From Levilactobacillus mulengensis (lineage in GTDB: Bacteria; Bacillota; Bacilli; Lactobacillales; Lactobacillaceae), in assembly GCF_003946045.1 (NCBI RefSeq), contig NZ_RHNW01000015.1, positions 1 through 64,000 of the forward strand: DNA of 64,000 bases, in the 5' to 3' direction. This document shows, piece after piece, positions 17,502-26,867 of this stretch. The stretch's first letter is position 1, and every line of letters starts with the position of its first letter. A model generated the notes under the pieces. The model searched no databases and was not told the DNA's origin. It was given only the letters and a program-made list of their open reading frames with translations. The translations under genes and the position numbers were made by a program.

Positions 17502-17532
17502 GGTCCAGGGCGGATTGCCTTGGGCCTTTTTA
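17502..17532 (+). terminator. Terminator after the MerR gene
   Basis: GGTCCAGGGC pairs with GCCTTGGGCC (G.U pairs included), followed by TTTTT. Confidence 0.75.
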
Positions 17533-17549
17533 GGTGGTTAAACGTTTTG

Positions 17550-17602
17550 TGACAGTTTTGTCATAAAGCACCGTTGAATGTATCGGCCAGATATACTATA
17601 CT
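17550..17602 (+). promoter_or_regulatory. Promoter and possible operator of the PadR-MFS operon
   Basis: TTGAAT (17574) and TATACT (17597) are separated by 17 nt. Upstream lies the inverted repeat TGACA-GTTT-TGTCA (17550-17563), a plausible site for autoregulation by the PadR protein. Confidence 0.45.
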
Positions 17603-17629
17603 AGGTCAACGGAAAGGAAGGCGATCCCT

Positions 17630-18166
17630 TTGTACGAATTATTTGTGCTCGGTCAACTCATGGACCAAGAGATGGCGGGGTATCAACTACGCCAGGCACT
17701 CAAGTCGGTAGTGGGGCAGGAACAGACCGTCAGCTACGGCGTCCTGTACCCCTTACTCGAGCGGCTCAGCCAGGCGGGGGACATCACCCTGACCACGGTT
17801 GAAACCAGTCAGCGGCCCAAGAAAGTGGCGACCCTTACCTCGCAGGGTCGCCGCCATTTTCGAGCGCTGATCCTGACACCGGTGACCGTCAACAAGCAGT
17901 CCCAGCTGGTCTTTCAAATCAAGTGCAATTTTTTACATTTATTAAGCGTGACCGACCAGCGGACCGTGTTACAGGATTTCCAAGGTTTCACGCAATTTCA
18001 ACTGGATAACCTCCAAGGCGTGCGCGACTACCTAACGACGCAACCCCGAATGGTGCCGACCGACGTGGCCGATGCGCTTCAGGTCAATCAATTACAACAG
18101 CTACGCGCTCAGGCCCAGGCCGATTGGATTACCGCCCGACTCGCGCGTTTAGATAAGGGAGAATGA
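17630..18166 (+). CDS. PadR-family transcriptional regulator
   Basis: Winged-helix repressor, about 178 residues. The N-terminal domain shows the PadR pattern: FVLGQLMDQEMAGYQLRQAL, SYGVLYPLLERLSQAG and the wing TSQGRRHFRAL. The C-terminal helical region (100-178) would form the dimerisation domain. TTG start, supported by AAAGGAAGG 8 nt upstream. The stop overlaps the start of the MFS gene (ATGA), which points to coupled translation and to control of the pump by this regulator, as in LmrA/PadR-type efflux operons. Confidence 0.85.
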   Translation: MYELFVLGQLMDQEMAGYQLRQALKSVVGQEQTVSYGVLYPLLERLSQAGDITLTTVETSQRPKKVATLTSQGRRHFRALILTPVTVNKQSQLVFQIKCNFLHLLSVTDQRTVLQDFQGFTQFQLDNLQGVRDYLTTQPRMVPTDVADALQVNQLQQLRAQAQADWITARLARLDKGE

Positions 18167-19605
18167 ACATGCAATCGAAAAACTTTGCGGACGACCCGCA
18201 GATTCAAGCACACCGCTGGTGGATTCTCGTCGCGGTCTGCCTCTTTACCTTCATGTCGACGCTGGATGGCAGTATCGTTAACATTGCCTTACCCGTCATG
18301 AGCAAGGACCTCCACATCCCGATGAACCAAGCGGAGTGGGTGGTGTCCATCTACCTGATCGTCATCTGTGCGCTCCTACTGATCTTTGGCAAGCTCGGCG
18401 ACACCCGGGGCAAGATTCGCATCTTTAAAATGGGTTCCGTCCTGTTTATCCTGGGGTCACTGTTGTGTGGCTTCAGTGCCGGGCTGACCTTTCTACTGGT
18501 GGCCCGCGCGATTCAAGCGATTGGCGCGGCCATGACCATGGCGACCAACAACGGCATCATCACCGAGGTCTTTCCGTTCAGTGAACGGGGCCGGGCACTC
18601 GGGATGATTGGCTCGTTCGTCGCGCTGGGCAGTATTGCGGGGCCCGGCATCGGTGGTCTGATTTTGGCGCACCTCCACTGGGGCTACATCTTCTGGATCA
18701 ACGTGCCGGTCGGCATTATCGCCTGGTTCATCGGCCAACGCATCCTGCCCAAGGACGTGACCGTGACCCACACGCCTATCGACAAGACGGGTGGTAGCCT
18801 ATTTGCCTTCATTATGGTCAGTCTGTTTGCCGGCGTCTTTATGGGCCAAGAGATTGGTTTTGCCCAACCGCTGATTCTCGGCTTGTTTGTGGTTGCCATC
18901 GTGGCGAGTGTGGTCTTTGTCCGCCTCGAACTGCGGGTAGCCGACCCGATTTTGGCCTTGAAATTATTTACAAATAAACGCTTCAGCATCAGTATTCTCT
19001 GTGCCTTCCTCATCTTCGTGGCTAACTTCTTCTTCAACGTGATCTCACCGTTCTACTTGGAAAATGCTCGGGGATTGGCCGCCAACTACGCGGGATACGC
19101 ACTGATGACGTTCCCCATCGTGCAGGTCATCGTCGCGCCCATTGCCGGGGCCGTCTCGGATAAAATTGGGCCCGAGTTGTTAACGTTTATCGGCCTGGTC
19201 CTGCTTTCCATCAGTCAGGTCGGCTACATGCTGGCGACGCTTCAAACGCCGCTGTGGATCTTCATGTTCTTCATCGGCCTGATGGGGTTAGGTAACGGTA
19301 TCTTCATGTCGCCCAACAACTCAATCGTCATGAGTTCCGTGCCGGTACAAAACCTGGGCATCGCCGGGGGCATCAACGCCCTGGCCAGAGAACTCGGTAT
19401 GATCATCGGCATCTCCATCGCCACGACTGTTCTATTTTCAGCGATGGGCCACTACGCCGGTCACCACGTCACGGCCTACCTGCCAGCCCATCCGGAAATC
19501 TTTATCGACGGGATGCGGGTTGCTTTCACGGTCTCACTGGCTATTTGTTTGGTGGCAACGGTCATCACCGGGGTTCGGCTCTTCCACCGTCCCGCCAAAG
19601 CTTAA
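18163..19605 (+). CDS. DHA2-type MFS multidrug transporter
   Basis: Proton-driven drug exporter with 14 predicted membrane segments, 480 residues. Family motifs are visible: LDGSIVNIALP near residue 36 (DHA2 motif D1), KLGDTRGKIR near 76 (motif A) and the motif C region GSIAGPGIGG near 157. Start overlaps the PadR stop by 4 nt. With the PadR regulator it forms a two-gene efflux operon; substrate is not predictable. Repeat copy 9 and a strong terminator follow. Confidence 0.88.
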   Translation: MNMQSKNFADDPQIQAHRWWILVAVCLFTFMSTLDGSIVNIALPVMSKDLHIPMNQAEWVVSIYLIVICALLLIFGKLGDTRGKIRIFKMGSVLFILGSLLCGFSAGLTFLLVARAIQAIGAAMTMATNNGIITEVFPFSERGRALGMIGSFVALGSIAGPGIGGLILAHLHWGYIFWINVPVGIIAWFIGQRILPKDVTVTHTPIDKTGGSLFAFIMVSLFAGVFMGQEIGFAQPLILGLFVVAIVASVVFVRLELRVADPILALKLFTNKRFSISILCAFLIFVANFFFNVISPFYLENARGLAANYAGYALMTFPIVQVIVAPIAGAVSDKIGPELLTFIGLVLLSISQVGYMLATLQTPLWIFMFFIGLMGLGNGIFMSPNNSIVMSSVPVQNLGIAGGINALARELGMIIGISIATTVLFSAMGHYAGHHVTAYLPAHPEIFIDGMRVAFTVSLAICLVATVITGVRLFHRPAKA

Positions 19606-19635
19606 ACTGGTTTGGGGCAGATGGTGTGTGCTGGA

Positions 19636-19820
19636 CGCCTACGGCCTCTGGGTATGCCGCCACCTGTGGAGAGCGCTTGCGGCCTGAGGGGCGGTCCGCC
19701 AGCTCGGTTTGAAGCCGGAAGGACACCGTCTCCAAACGCGTCCCATGCTGTAGGTCCGGGGGAACCCGCCCGGGCTAACACCATCGGCACAGGTCGCTCT
19801 GTACCCAGCTGCCTCCGGCT
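19636..19820 (+). repeat. Cloverleaf intergenic repeat, copy 9
   Basis: Arms CTGGGTA/TACCCAG, then ACCTGTG/CACAGGT. It lies between the MFS stop and the terminator at 19875, in the sense of the operon; H2 is TTTGAAG-like with GTCTCCAAA. Confidence 0.78.
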
Positions 19821-19874
19821 CACGATTGGCGGTGGGCGTTTAAGCTTGGTGGTATGAATTGATTTAAGCAAATA

Positions 19875-19923
19875 AATAGTCCGTTCGACAACCATTTTTG
19901 GTAGTTGTCGAACGGACTATTTT
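19875..19923. terminator. Bidirectional terminator between MFS and SDR genes
   Basis: Perfect 18-bp stem, AATAGTCCGTTCGACAAC with its complement, loop CATTTTTGGTA, T-runs on both sides. It serves the convergent operons. Confidence 0.9.
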
Positions 19924-19927
19924 CATA

Positions 19928-20731
19928 TTAAGCGTGAAGTAGTTTGTGTTTCTTCAAGAAGGCAGTCATGGTTTGTTGGCCCCAGATGTGGGTCACTTGC
20001 CGGGGGACCAGGTGCATTGACAGGCGCATGAATTTGGTGAAACCGGCATCGATTTGCGGCTTGTTTTTCTGCATGCCCTTGATGCCCGCGTTGACCAACT
20101 GCGTGGTGGTGGAGCTGGCGAATTTGTCCAGGAAGGTCTTGTCGTATTGCTGGGTTAGGTTCGTGCCCGTTACCAGGGGTGGCAGGAGCTCAACAATGTG
20201 GATGTTGACGTGGTTGGCCTTGACCTGTTCGCGCAGGGCGTCCGTGTACATGTGAATGCCTGCTTTTGTCGCGGAGTAGACGGGTGAGTCGGCCGCGGAT
20301 ACTAGCGACAGCAGGGAACTGATGTTGACGATCATGGCCTCAGGCTGCCGACTGAGCAGGGGGAGTAATGATTTCGTCACGTAGATAATCCCGTTCAAAT
20401 TAGTCGTGACCTCGGACGTGAGGTCGGTCAATTCAATTGCTGGGTCAAACAAGTCATACTGCCGCATGATACCGGCGGAGTTGATGATCAGATTTAAATC
20501 CGGGTAATCCCGTTCAAGCTGATTCGTTAGCGCTGTTACATCGGTGGTCTGACTAATGTCGGTCCGAATGGCTTCTAGCCCGGGGTGCAGGGAGAGCACA
20601 TTATCAATTTTAGCCTGGTTCCGGCCGACAACGATGACGCGATTGCCCATGTCCAAAAGCCGGAGCGCAAAGGCTAAGCCAATTCCAGAAGTCCCACCCG
20701 TAATCATAATTGTGTTGTTTGTTAATTTCAT
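19928..20731 (-). CDS. Short-chain dehydrogenase/reductase (DltE-like)
   Basis: NAD(P)-dependent SDR, 267 residues. TGGTSGIG at residues 12-19 binds the cofactor, NSAG near 85 follows, and the catalytic Ser...YSATK (Tyr near 150) is present. The opening LTNNTIMITGGTSGIGLAFA resembles the DltE-type oxidoreductases of Firmicutes, whose substrates are unknown. I place the start at ATG 20731, with AAGGTTGG upstream, rather than at a longer in-frame start with a non-family N-terminus. Confidence 0.85.
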   Translation of the reverse strand: MKLTNNTIMITGGTSGIGLAFALRLLDMGNRVIVVGRNQAKIDNVLSLHPGLEAIRTDISQTTDVTALTNQLERDYPDLNLIINSAGIMRQYDLFDPAIELTDLTSEVTTNLNGIIYVTKSLLPLLSRQPEAMIVNISSLLSLVSAADSPVYSATKAGIHMYTDALREQVKANHVNIHIVELLPPLVTGTNLTQQYDKTFLDKFASSTTTQLVNAGIKGMQKNKPQIDAGFTKFMRLSMHLVPRQVTHIWGQQTMTAFLKKHKLLHA

Positions 20732-20921
20732 AGTTTTGCCAACCTTATTCGTTTTATTTTGTAAGACGAGTATAGGTGAACAAGTTACAAAAATCAAATA
20801 AAGTTACTTATCTTTAGGAATTGTTTGAAAAACAGCAGATGCACATACACTTCCCCTGGAGAACGTAGACTGGACAATAGGGGCGGTATGAACACCCCAA
20901 GTACTGGTTGGGATACCACGT

Positions 20922-21060
20922 TAGCCGGAGGAGGACAGAGATGGAGGTAGCTGTGTCGACGGTGTTAGCTGAGTGTTTTCTCAGCTTACAGCGTGGGACG
21001 TGTTTGGAGACCGGTGGGTTCCCGGGCTTCAAACCGAGCCGGAGGACCGCTTCTCAGGCA
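20922..21060 (-). repeat. Cloverleaf intergenic repeat, copy 10 (5' end lost)
   Basis: Keeps CTGTGTCGACGG, H3 TTAGCTGAG/CTCAGCTTA, CGTGGGACG, H2 and GCTTCTCAGGC of H1. The outer 5' arm is gone. Confidence 0.72.
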
Positions 21061-21167
21061 AATACAGGTGGAGAGAGACATAAAGTTATTCTGAGATTGA
21101 TAGATGTCTCAACAATGCATGGGATGTGTTGAAAGATGCACGTTGTTCAGTGAGGGCGTCCATGTAT

Positions 21168-21352
21168 AGCCGCAGGAAGCCAGAGATGGAGACAGCTGTG
21201 TCGATGGCATTGGCTGGTGTTTTTTACCAGCCTAGGGCATGGGACGACCTTGGAGACGCAGGTCTTTTGCGGCTTCAAAGCGAGCCGGAAGACCGCTCTT
21301 GGGCTGGAGGCGTTCCCCACAGCAGGCGGAATCTCTGGAAGCCGGAGGCGGA
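21168..21352 (-). repeat. Cloverleaf intergenic repeat, copy 11
   Basis: Arms CCAGAGAT/ATCTCTGG pair; H3 GGCTGGT/ACCAGCC; joiners CTGTGTCGATGG and CATGGGACG are intact. It follows the MMPL gene in the same sense, beyond a terminator. Confidence 0.8.
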
Positions 21353-21374
21353 GGATTGACACAATCGCTGAACC

Positions 21375-21407
21375 AAAAAAGCCACCGGCCTGTTGGGGGC
21401 GGTGGCT
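21375..21407 (-). terminator. Terminator of the MMPL gene
   Basis: GCCACCG pairs with CGGTGGC; on the minus strand followed by TTTTTTGG. Confidence 0.8.
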
Positions 21408-21420
21408 TTCACATTACTAG

Positions 21421-24237
21421 TTAATCTTTCTTCGAATCGTCAGGCGTCGTCGTTGGCTTGGCAGCTGCCTTACTAGACTTGGCTGACTTCATTGGCCGAT
21501 CCGCCCGCTTTTGCCGCTTCTTGCGGTGTGGCGCGTGGAACTCATGTGGCTTCTGCGCTGGGATGATCACGGACAACTTCCCGAAGGAGGATGCCATGAT
21601 TGGCAGCGTCAGGTTGAAGATGATTGCCGTTAAGATGGTAATCAAGGTCACAGCGGTCAACGTTTGTGATTCAGCGACCAACAGGCCCAAGACCCCGGCA
21701 ATGATGATGAACAGGGAGTGGCGCATGGTTTGGCCGACTTCGTTAATGCCTGGGAGTAACCAGTCGAGCAGTGGGGCGTCGTTTAACCGGTAGCTCAAGG
21801 CTAACTGGGTCAATTCGACGACGGCCAATACGGTGACGGGTACGAAGGCTAACAGTGGCACTTGCCAGTTGAAATCGCCATCGCCAGTCAACCACTTCAT
21901 CAAGAGGTGGGTCAACTGGTAACTAGCAGCGGTCGAGGCCAGGAAGGTCAGGAACCAGTAAGTGGCTTGCAAGATGGACCGACTGAAGATAATCAGGAGT
22001 AATAACGTAATCCCGAAGACCAGGAGTAAGACCCGTGGTAAGTCGTGTTGGTACTGGTTTTGAATCGTGGCGGTCGTGGCTGGTTGGCCGGCGAAGGTCA
22101 ACGTGGATCCTTCCATAATCGTGCCGCGTAATTGGGCGGTAGCGACTTGTTTCAGTTGGGTCAACGTCTTGGCCGTATCGTTTGCGTTGGGCGCGTGTTT
22201 CAAGGTAATGGTCAGGTAAGTGGCTTTGACCTTTTCATCGGTGAAGTTGGTCAAGGATTGTTGGAAGTCACCGCTAGAGATTTGGGTAGGGGACAGGTAC
22301 AATGCCTTGGCTGCTTCGGATGATTGCAGGCCACTCAGGTACAGGTACATCTTGTTTAAGGACTTCTGCATGGTGATGACTTGCTTACGCGAATCATTCA
22401 GGCTGGTGTTGACGGCCTTGATGGCTTCGGCGTAGTTGCTAATATTTGAGTGAGCGGCAGTCGCATCCGTGTTGGTGGTGCTGACGTCACTGGACAGCGT
22501 GCTCAAGGTAGCAATCGCTGAGTTCAGTTGCGAGTTCACGGCGTTCAATTGGTTGATGTAGCGGGTAACCTTCTTGGACGTACTGCTGGTGCTGCTTGCG
22601 CTGGACTTGCTTTGGGCGGCTTGCAGGGAACTTTGCAGTGCGCTGCTGTCGCTGACCAAGCTAGTGGTTTGCGTTGAGAGTTGTTGCAGGCGTTTGATTT
22701 CAGCCTTCAACGTCTTCTGTTTCAGGTTAGCACTGTCTGATTTCAAGTCGTTGCGGACAGTCCCGAGTTGACCAACCACACCAGTCAATTCGTTGGTTAA
22801 CGAGTTGAGTTGGGTTGATGCGTAGTACTGCGTGATCGGTTGACCACCTGGTTGGGTAACGGACGTGACGCTGGCGACACCCGGTTGGGCCCGCAGCTTC
22901 TTCGTTAAGTTATCCAGCTGGAAGAGTTGGTTTTGGTTATCAAGACGCTTGTTCGTTTGAACATAGAGGGTCAATGGGGTTGCTTTCCCTTGACCAAAGT
23001 GGGCACTTAAGACCCGAGCACCCTGCACGGCTTGGTTATTTGGAATATCCGTTGAATTATCATAGTTGAGTTGGTTGCGGTAGCTGTAGGCAAAGGGACC
23101 GACCAAGTAGAGGACGACCAGAATGGCAATCCATGGCTGCCAGAGGCCGAAACGGGCGAGGCTGTGCCATAACTTGTGATCCTTGAGCTTTGGCCGCGTC
23201 TTCTTGGGCCAGAAGAGGCTGGTTCCCAGCATACCGGCGAAGACGGGAATCAAGGTGACGCTGGCAATCCCGGTGATGGCAAAGCCAATCCCGAGGAGAC
23301 CGTACGCCCGAATGGTGGAGAAGTCAAAGAGCATCAGGCTACCAAAGGCCAGCGTCAGGCTCAGGGTACTGATGAGAATCCGGTAACCCAGGTCCTGAAT
23401 GACTTTGCTAGTGGCTTCTTGACTTTCCATGCCATCATCCACGTGGTTGCGCAGTTCCCGGAAGAACCAGAAGCTGGTCAGCAACGTGAAGAGGCTGATC
23501 CCCAGTAAGAGGAAGATTGGCGTGTACTCGGAGTACGCGAAGTTCCAGTGATAGGCCAGGTTAGTCGCCAAACTAAGCGTTGAAATATAACTGATTAAAA
23601 TGGCTAGGAACGTAATGATTGGGGCGATGATGGATGCGAATAAAATCCCCATGGCGACTAAGGCAATCAGTAACGTCATTAAAATCACGATTAACGTGAA
23701 GGACGAAATGTGCTCGTTCGCGGCGTCACTAACGATTTCTGGGCTGGTCACATAGGTGTTGAGGCCGAGCGTCGAAATTTGACTGGTAAGTTGGCTAGTA
23801 ATTTGACGAACTGTTCCTTGGTTGTGGCTGACCGCAAGTTGAACAATCTCGGTCGACTTATCCTTGGAATACAGTTGCGGTTTGCTGGTTGGCGTGTTAG
23901 TCATTGTGGTGATCTTTTGAATCCCATAATAACTTGACCGTTTTTGCAAATTGGCGACAGTCTTGTTGACCGCGGCTAATTGCTTATTGGTGAGCGCGCC
24001 GCCCGGGTTGTTGAAAACCGCGTTGACGGTGTACGTCCCGTTTAAGTTGCGCCCCCAAGTATTTTGAATCTGGGTCGCTTTAACGGGTTGACTCGTATTC
24101 GCCAATTGTGGTTGACCATCATATTGAATAATGGTATTGACATTCGGCAAGGTGACAATGGCCGCAAAAACCACGATTAACCAGAATACGAGTGCAAAAA
24201 TTCGGTTGTGGTGGAGCTTTCTGATCCGTTCTTGCAT
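21421..24237 (-). CDS. Large MMPL/RND-superfamily membrane protein
   Basis: Transporter-like protein of 938 residues with two sets of membrane segments: one near the N-terminus, five around 180-360, and a second block around 730-890. The two large extracytoplasmic regions lie between. The second one (about 480-620) is Ser/Thr- and Gln-rich with heptad-like spacing, suggesting a coiled-coil stalk as in YhgE/MMPL fusions. The cytoplasmic tail is Lys/Ala/Pro rich. Family members export lipids or hydrophobic compounds; the cargo here is unknown. Transcribed divergently from the small gene at 24440. Confidence 0.83.
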   Translation of the reverse strand: MQERIRKLHHNRIFALVFWLIVVFAAIVTLPNVNTIIQYDGQPQLANTSQPVKATQIQNTWGRNLNGTYTVNAVFNNPGGALTNKQLAAVNKTVANLQKRSSYYGIQKITTMTNTPTSKPQLYSKDKSTEIVQLAVSHNQGTVRQITSQLTSQISTLGLNTYVTSPEIVSDAANEHISSFTLIVILMTLLIALVAMGILFASIIAPIITFLAILISYISTLSLATNLAYHWNFAYSEYTPIFLLLGISLFTLLTSFWFFRELRNHVDDGMESQEATSKVIQDLGYRILISTLSLTLAFGSLMLFDFSTIRAYGLLGIGFAITGIASVTLIPVFAGMLGTSLFWPKKTRPKLKDHKLWHSLARFGLWQPWIAILVVLYLVGPFAYSYRNQLNYDNSTDIPNNQAVQGARVLSAHFGQGKATPLTLYVQTNKRLDNQNQLFQLDNLTKKLRAQPGVASVTSVTQPGGQPITQYYASTQLNSLTNELTGVVGQLGTVRNDLKSDSANLKQKTLKAEIKRLQQLSTQTTSLVSDSSALQSSLQAAQSKSSASSTSSTSKKVTRYINQLNAVNSQLNSAIATLSTLSSDVSTTNTDATAAHSNISNYAEAIKAVNTSLNDSRKQVITMQKSLNKMYLYLSGLQSSEAAKALYLSPTQISSGDFQQSLTNFTDEKVKATYLTITLKHAPNANDTAKTLTQLKQVATAQLRGTIMEGSTLTFAGQPATTATIQNQYQHDLPRVLLLVFGITLLLLIIFSRSILQATYWFLTFLASTAASYQLTHLLMKWLTGDGDFNWQVPLLAFVPVTVLAVVELTQLALSYRLNDAPLLDWLLPGINEVGQTMRHSLFIIIAGVLGLLVAESQTLTAVTLITILTAIIFNLTLPIMASSFGKLSVIIPAQKPHEFHAPHRKKRQKRADRPMKSAKSSKAAAKPTTTPDDSKKD

Positions 24238-24439
24238 AAGTAGTCTGAGTCCTCTCTATGTATCCAATCTCCCGCCGTGCAAGCAGGGTGTAATCCATAC
24301 TCAATTTTACCATAATGACCGGGCTTCGGGCCTTTTTAAGACGGATTTAACAAAGTTTAAGAAACTCTTTAGTTGCTTTAAAATCTTAAAGGGGTAAGGT
24401 TAGAAACACTTGTATCACCCAATAAGGGAGGAAACTTCA

Positions 24440-24670
24440 ATGGCAAAGCATCATCGGGCCTACCAAAGCCCATTTGCGAAAATGTTAACTGACCAACGTT
24501 ACCCGTTTGCGACGGAATTAGCCGTGCAGGCTGGACTGGATCCTAGTCAAGTCATGTTTGCTTATCTGAAAATTACGGCGAGCGTGGCGGATAGTCTGGG
24601 GAGTGAGGCCCGGCTGAAGGAGATTGACCGGCGCTTCCAGTTCTTCCTAACCGACGCTTCGCAAAACTAA
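24440..24670 (+). CDS. Small conserved-looking protein of unknown function
   Basis: A 76-residue soluble protein, not recognised. AAGGGAGG lies 9 nt before ATG 24440, a strong ribosome-binding site, and codon use is like that of neighbours, so the gene is real. The sequence is helical with a basic start (MAKHHRAY) and no membrane segment or Cys. It is divergent from the MMPL gene with about 200 nt between them. Repeat copy 12 starts 11 nt after its stop. Confidence 0.62.
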   Translation: MAKHHRAYQSPFAKMLTDQRYPFATELAVQAGLDPSQVMFAYLKITASVADSLGSEARLKEIDRRFQFFLTDASQN

Positions 24671-24680
24671 CACGGTACCT

Positions 24681-24864
24681 TTACCGCCTGCGTCTGCTAG
24701 ACCACTCCGCCTGTGGGGACCGCCTCCAGCCTGGGAAGCGGTCTTCCGGCTCGTCTTTGAGCCCCGAAAAACGTGAGGCTCAAAGGCGTCCCGTTTCGTA
24801 AGCCGGGAAAGAGCCCCGACTGACGAAACCGACACAGGTCTGCGTGGTCTAGCTGCCTCCGGCT
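24681..24864 (+). repeat. Cloverleaf intergenic repeat, copy 12
   Basis: Arms CTAGACCAC/GTGGTCTAG, GTGGGGACCGCC, GCGGTC, H2 CTTTGAG with CTCAAAG, H3 TTTCGTAAGCCGGG...ACGAAA, CGACACAG all present. In the sense of the small gene just upstream. Confidence 0.85.
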
Positions 24865-24914
24865 ATCAGGCACGTGTTGCTTTTGCTGCTTGGTGTCCGT
24901 TGTGTTAGCTAATT

Positions 24915-25075
24915 TAGTTTGTGGGGACCGCCTCCAGCCTGAGGAGCGGTCTTCCGGCTCGCCTTTGAGCCTCGAAAAGCACGAGTCTCAAAGGTCGTCC
25001 CGTTTCGTAAGCCGGGAAAGAACCCCGACTAACGAAACCGACACAGGGGGTCCGTACCCCTCTACCTCCGGCTCT
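24915..25075 (+). repeat. Cloverleaf intergenic repeat, copy 13
   Basis: Same H1-H3 as copy 12 but the 5' outer arm is missing; the 3' side instead holds a local GGGGTCCGTACCCC-type hairpin. The GCTG-C-T-GGTGT-GTTGTGT flank is shared with copy 12, showing tandem duplication. Confidence 0.8.
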
Positions 25076-25338
25076 GGGCGGCAACAGCCGCTTGGGCTTG
25101 CTGCTCTGGTGTTTGTTGTGTAAACGTGTAATGAGGCAGTCGGTTTATTTCGGTTGAACGTTTGCTGTTTAATGGAGACACTGATGGCAAGAATTTACGC
25201 TTGTTGAGTTGTGGTTGGTAAGTAAAAATAGCTATTTCTTCGTGCAGTTATTTGTCATAAATGAGGGGACATGCTTGATATGGCGGTAGTTACTGGTCGA
25301 TTTATGACCTAGACTGCCGCTTTTGCTTGCGAAATAGA

Positions 25339-25367
25339 TTGAAGCGCTTACATTTGTATGCTTTAAT
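25339..25367 (+). promoter_or_regulatory. Probable butA promoter overlapping a cre-like site
   Basis: TTGAAGCGCTTACA (25339-25352) matches 12 of 14 positions of the CcpA cre consensus. TTGAAG and TTTAAT (25362) are 17 nt apart and could be -35 and -10. CcpA control of acetoin metabolism is known in lactic acid bacteria. The rest of the 390-nt gap shows nothing else. Confidence 0.4.
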
Positions 25368-25474
25368 GAAGATGTTCGGAAAATAATTAGTCTTTAATTT
25401 AACGTCGTCCGGGAGGCGGGGCTGGATTTGCTGGTTATTTTCGAAAAAATCAGATTAGAAGGAGTGTTTTGCGT

Positions 25475-26236
25475 ATGACAAGAGTTGCGATTGTTACTGG
25501 TGGTGGCCAAGGGATTGGTGAAGGCATCGTTAAGCAATTAGTTGCCGATGGCTTACAAGTTGCCGTGGCTGATTTGAACAAGGAACATGCCGAAGCCGTT
25601 GCCGCTGAAGTGGGCAATGGTGCCAAGGGCTACTTCGTTGACGTTTCCAAGAAGCAAGCCATGTTTGACCTGGTTAAGAACGTCGTTGCCGACATGGGCC
25701 ACCTGGACGTGATGGTTAACAACGCTGGGATTGCCAAGATCGACCCCGTCATTGAAACCTCTGAAGAAGATTTAGACCAAATTTTAGACGTGAACATCAA
25801 GGGTGCTTTCTTTGGGATTCAAGCCGCTGCTGAACAATTCAAGGCCCAAGGAACTGGCGGGAAGATTATCAGTGCTTCCTCAATTGCCGGCCATGAAGGC
25901 TTTGAAATGTTGGGGGCTTACTCCGCAACGAAATTCGCTGTTCGTGGCTTGACGCAAGCCGCTGCCAAGGAATTAGCCAAGGACCAAATCACGGTCAACG
26001 CTTACTGCCCAGGCATCGTGCTCACCCCAATGTGGGATGAAATCGACCAACGCATGGCAAAAATCTACAACGTTCCTGAAGGCGAAACCTTACAAAAGAA
26101 CATTGATAGCATTGCCTTAGGCCGTGGCGAACAACCAGCCGATGTCGCTAACCTGGTTTCCTTCTTAGCCGACAAGAAGTCCGATTACATTACCGGCCAA
26201 GCCATTATTGTTGATGGTGGGATTAATTTCGCTTAA
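25475..26236 (+). CDS. butA: Diacetyl reductase / (S)-acetoin-forming butanediol dehydrogenase
   Basis: SDR-family NADH-dependent enzyme that reduces diacetyl to acetoin and acetoin to 2,3-butanediol. TGGGQGIG at residues 8-15 binds NAD, NNAG is near 86, and the catalytic triad has Ser near 138 ([10 protein letters not shown]) and YSATK near 152. The C-terminal [18 protein letters not shown] is the family's closing motif. Length 253 is as expected. ATG 25475 follows AAGGAG. Strongly biased codons indicate high expression. Single gene, with terminator at 26259. Confidence 0.92.
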   Translation: MTRVAIVTGGGQGIGEGIVKQLVADGLQVAVADLNKEHAEAVAAEVGNGAKGYFVDVSKKQAMFDLVKNVVADMGHLDVMVNNAGIAKIDPVIETSEEDLDQILDVNIKGAFFGIQAAAEQFKAQGTGGKIISASSIAGHEGFEMLGAYSATKFAVRGLTQAAAKELAKDQITVNAYCPGIVLTPMWDEIDQRMAKIYNVPEGETLQKNIDSIALGRGEQPADVANLVSFLADKKSDYITGQAIIVDGGINFA

Positions 26237-26258
26237 AATAGAATAACTGCATAAAGCT

Positions 26259-26292
26259 ATCGGTCATCGCTAATTGCGGTGGCCGATTTTTG
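26259..26292 (+). terminator. butA terminator
   Basis: ATCGGTCATCGC pairs with GCGGTGGCCGAT (two G.U), followed by TTTTTGG. Confidence 0.8.
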
Positions 26293-26309
26293 GTTTTGAC
26301 TTGGTTGGT

Positions 26310-26425
26310 GGAGGTCGCTCCCGGCGGCAAGCCTTGCTCCCACTGCTGTGGGGGAACGCTTCCAGCCTGAGGGGCGGTCCTGCGTCCGCCAGGTTGCCTC
26401 TGGTCGCTGACCACGGCCAAGCCAA
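26310..26425 (+). repeat. Cloverleaf intergenic repeat, copy 14 (internal deletion)
   Basis: Keeps CTCCCGGCGGCAA, CTGCTGTGGGGG, the H1 region with GGGCGGTCC and the closing TTGCCTCTGGTCGCTGAC, but H2 and H3 are missing. Confidence 0.65.
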
Positions 26426-26573
26426 AACCGACTGGCTGTGCGTCCGTTGTCGCTGGTAGTCGGCAGAGGTCGTTGCGGCTATGAAGCGGGCAACACAGCT
26501 TCCGCTAGACCGGGTGAGTATGTGCAGTAGCGAGTTTTACAGCAACAAGTTTAGACAATTAATTAACCAAGGC

Positions 26574-26608
26574 AAAAAAGCGTGCGGTACCCACAGGTAT
26601 CAGCACGC
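26574..26608 (-). terminator. Minus-strand terminator with no minus-strand gene upstream
   Basis: GCGTGC pairs with GCACGC and inner GGTAC with GTATC-like bases; on the minus strand TTTTTTGCC follows. The only thing upstream on that strand is repeat copy 15. Confidence 0.6.
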
Positions 26609-26626
26609 GATAAAATTTCAGTTGGA

Positions 26627-26832
26627 TTTCCCGGTTGGAGCCGGAGGTAGACTGGTACGGAACCCCTGTGACAGTGGCGTTAGCTGAGTGTTTTCTCAGC
26701 TTACACCACGGGACGTTTTTGAGACTCGTGATCTTCGAGGCTCAAAGACGAGCCGGAAGACCGTTTCCCAGGCTGGAGGCGGTCCCCATAGGGGTGGAGC
26801 TACCAGCCTACCGCAGGCGGAAACCGGGAAAC
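26627..26832 (-). repeat. Cloverleaf intergenic repeat, copy 15
   Basis: Outer arms TTTCCCGGTT/AACCGGGAAA, then GGTAG/CTACC and CCCCTGTG/CATAGGGG; H3 TTAGCTGAG/CTCAGCTTA; H2 TTTGAG/CTCAAA. It is antisense to the gene starting at 26868 and is followed on its own strand by a terminator. Confidence 0.82.
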
Positions 26833-26867
26833 CCAACCCCAACCAATTTTAAAGGAGGCTGACACCT

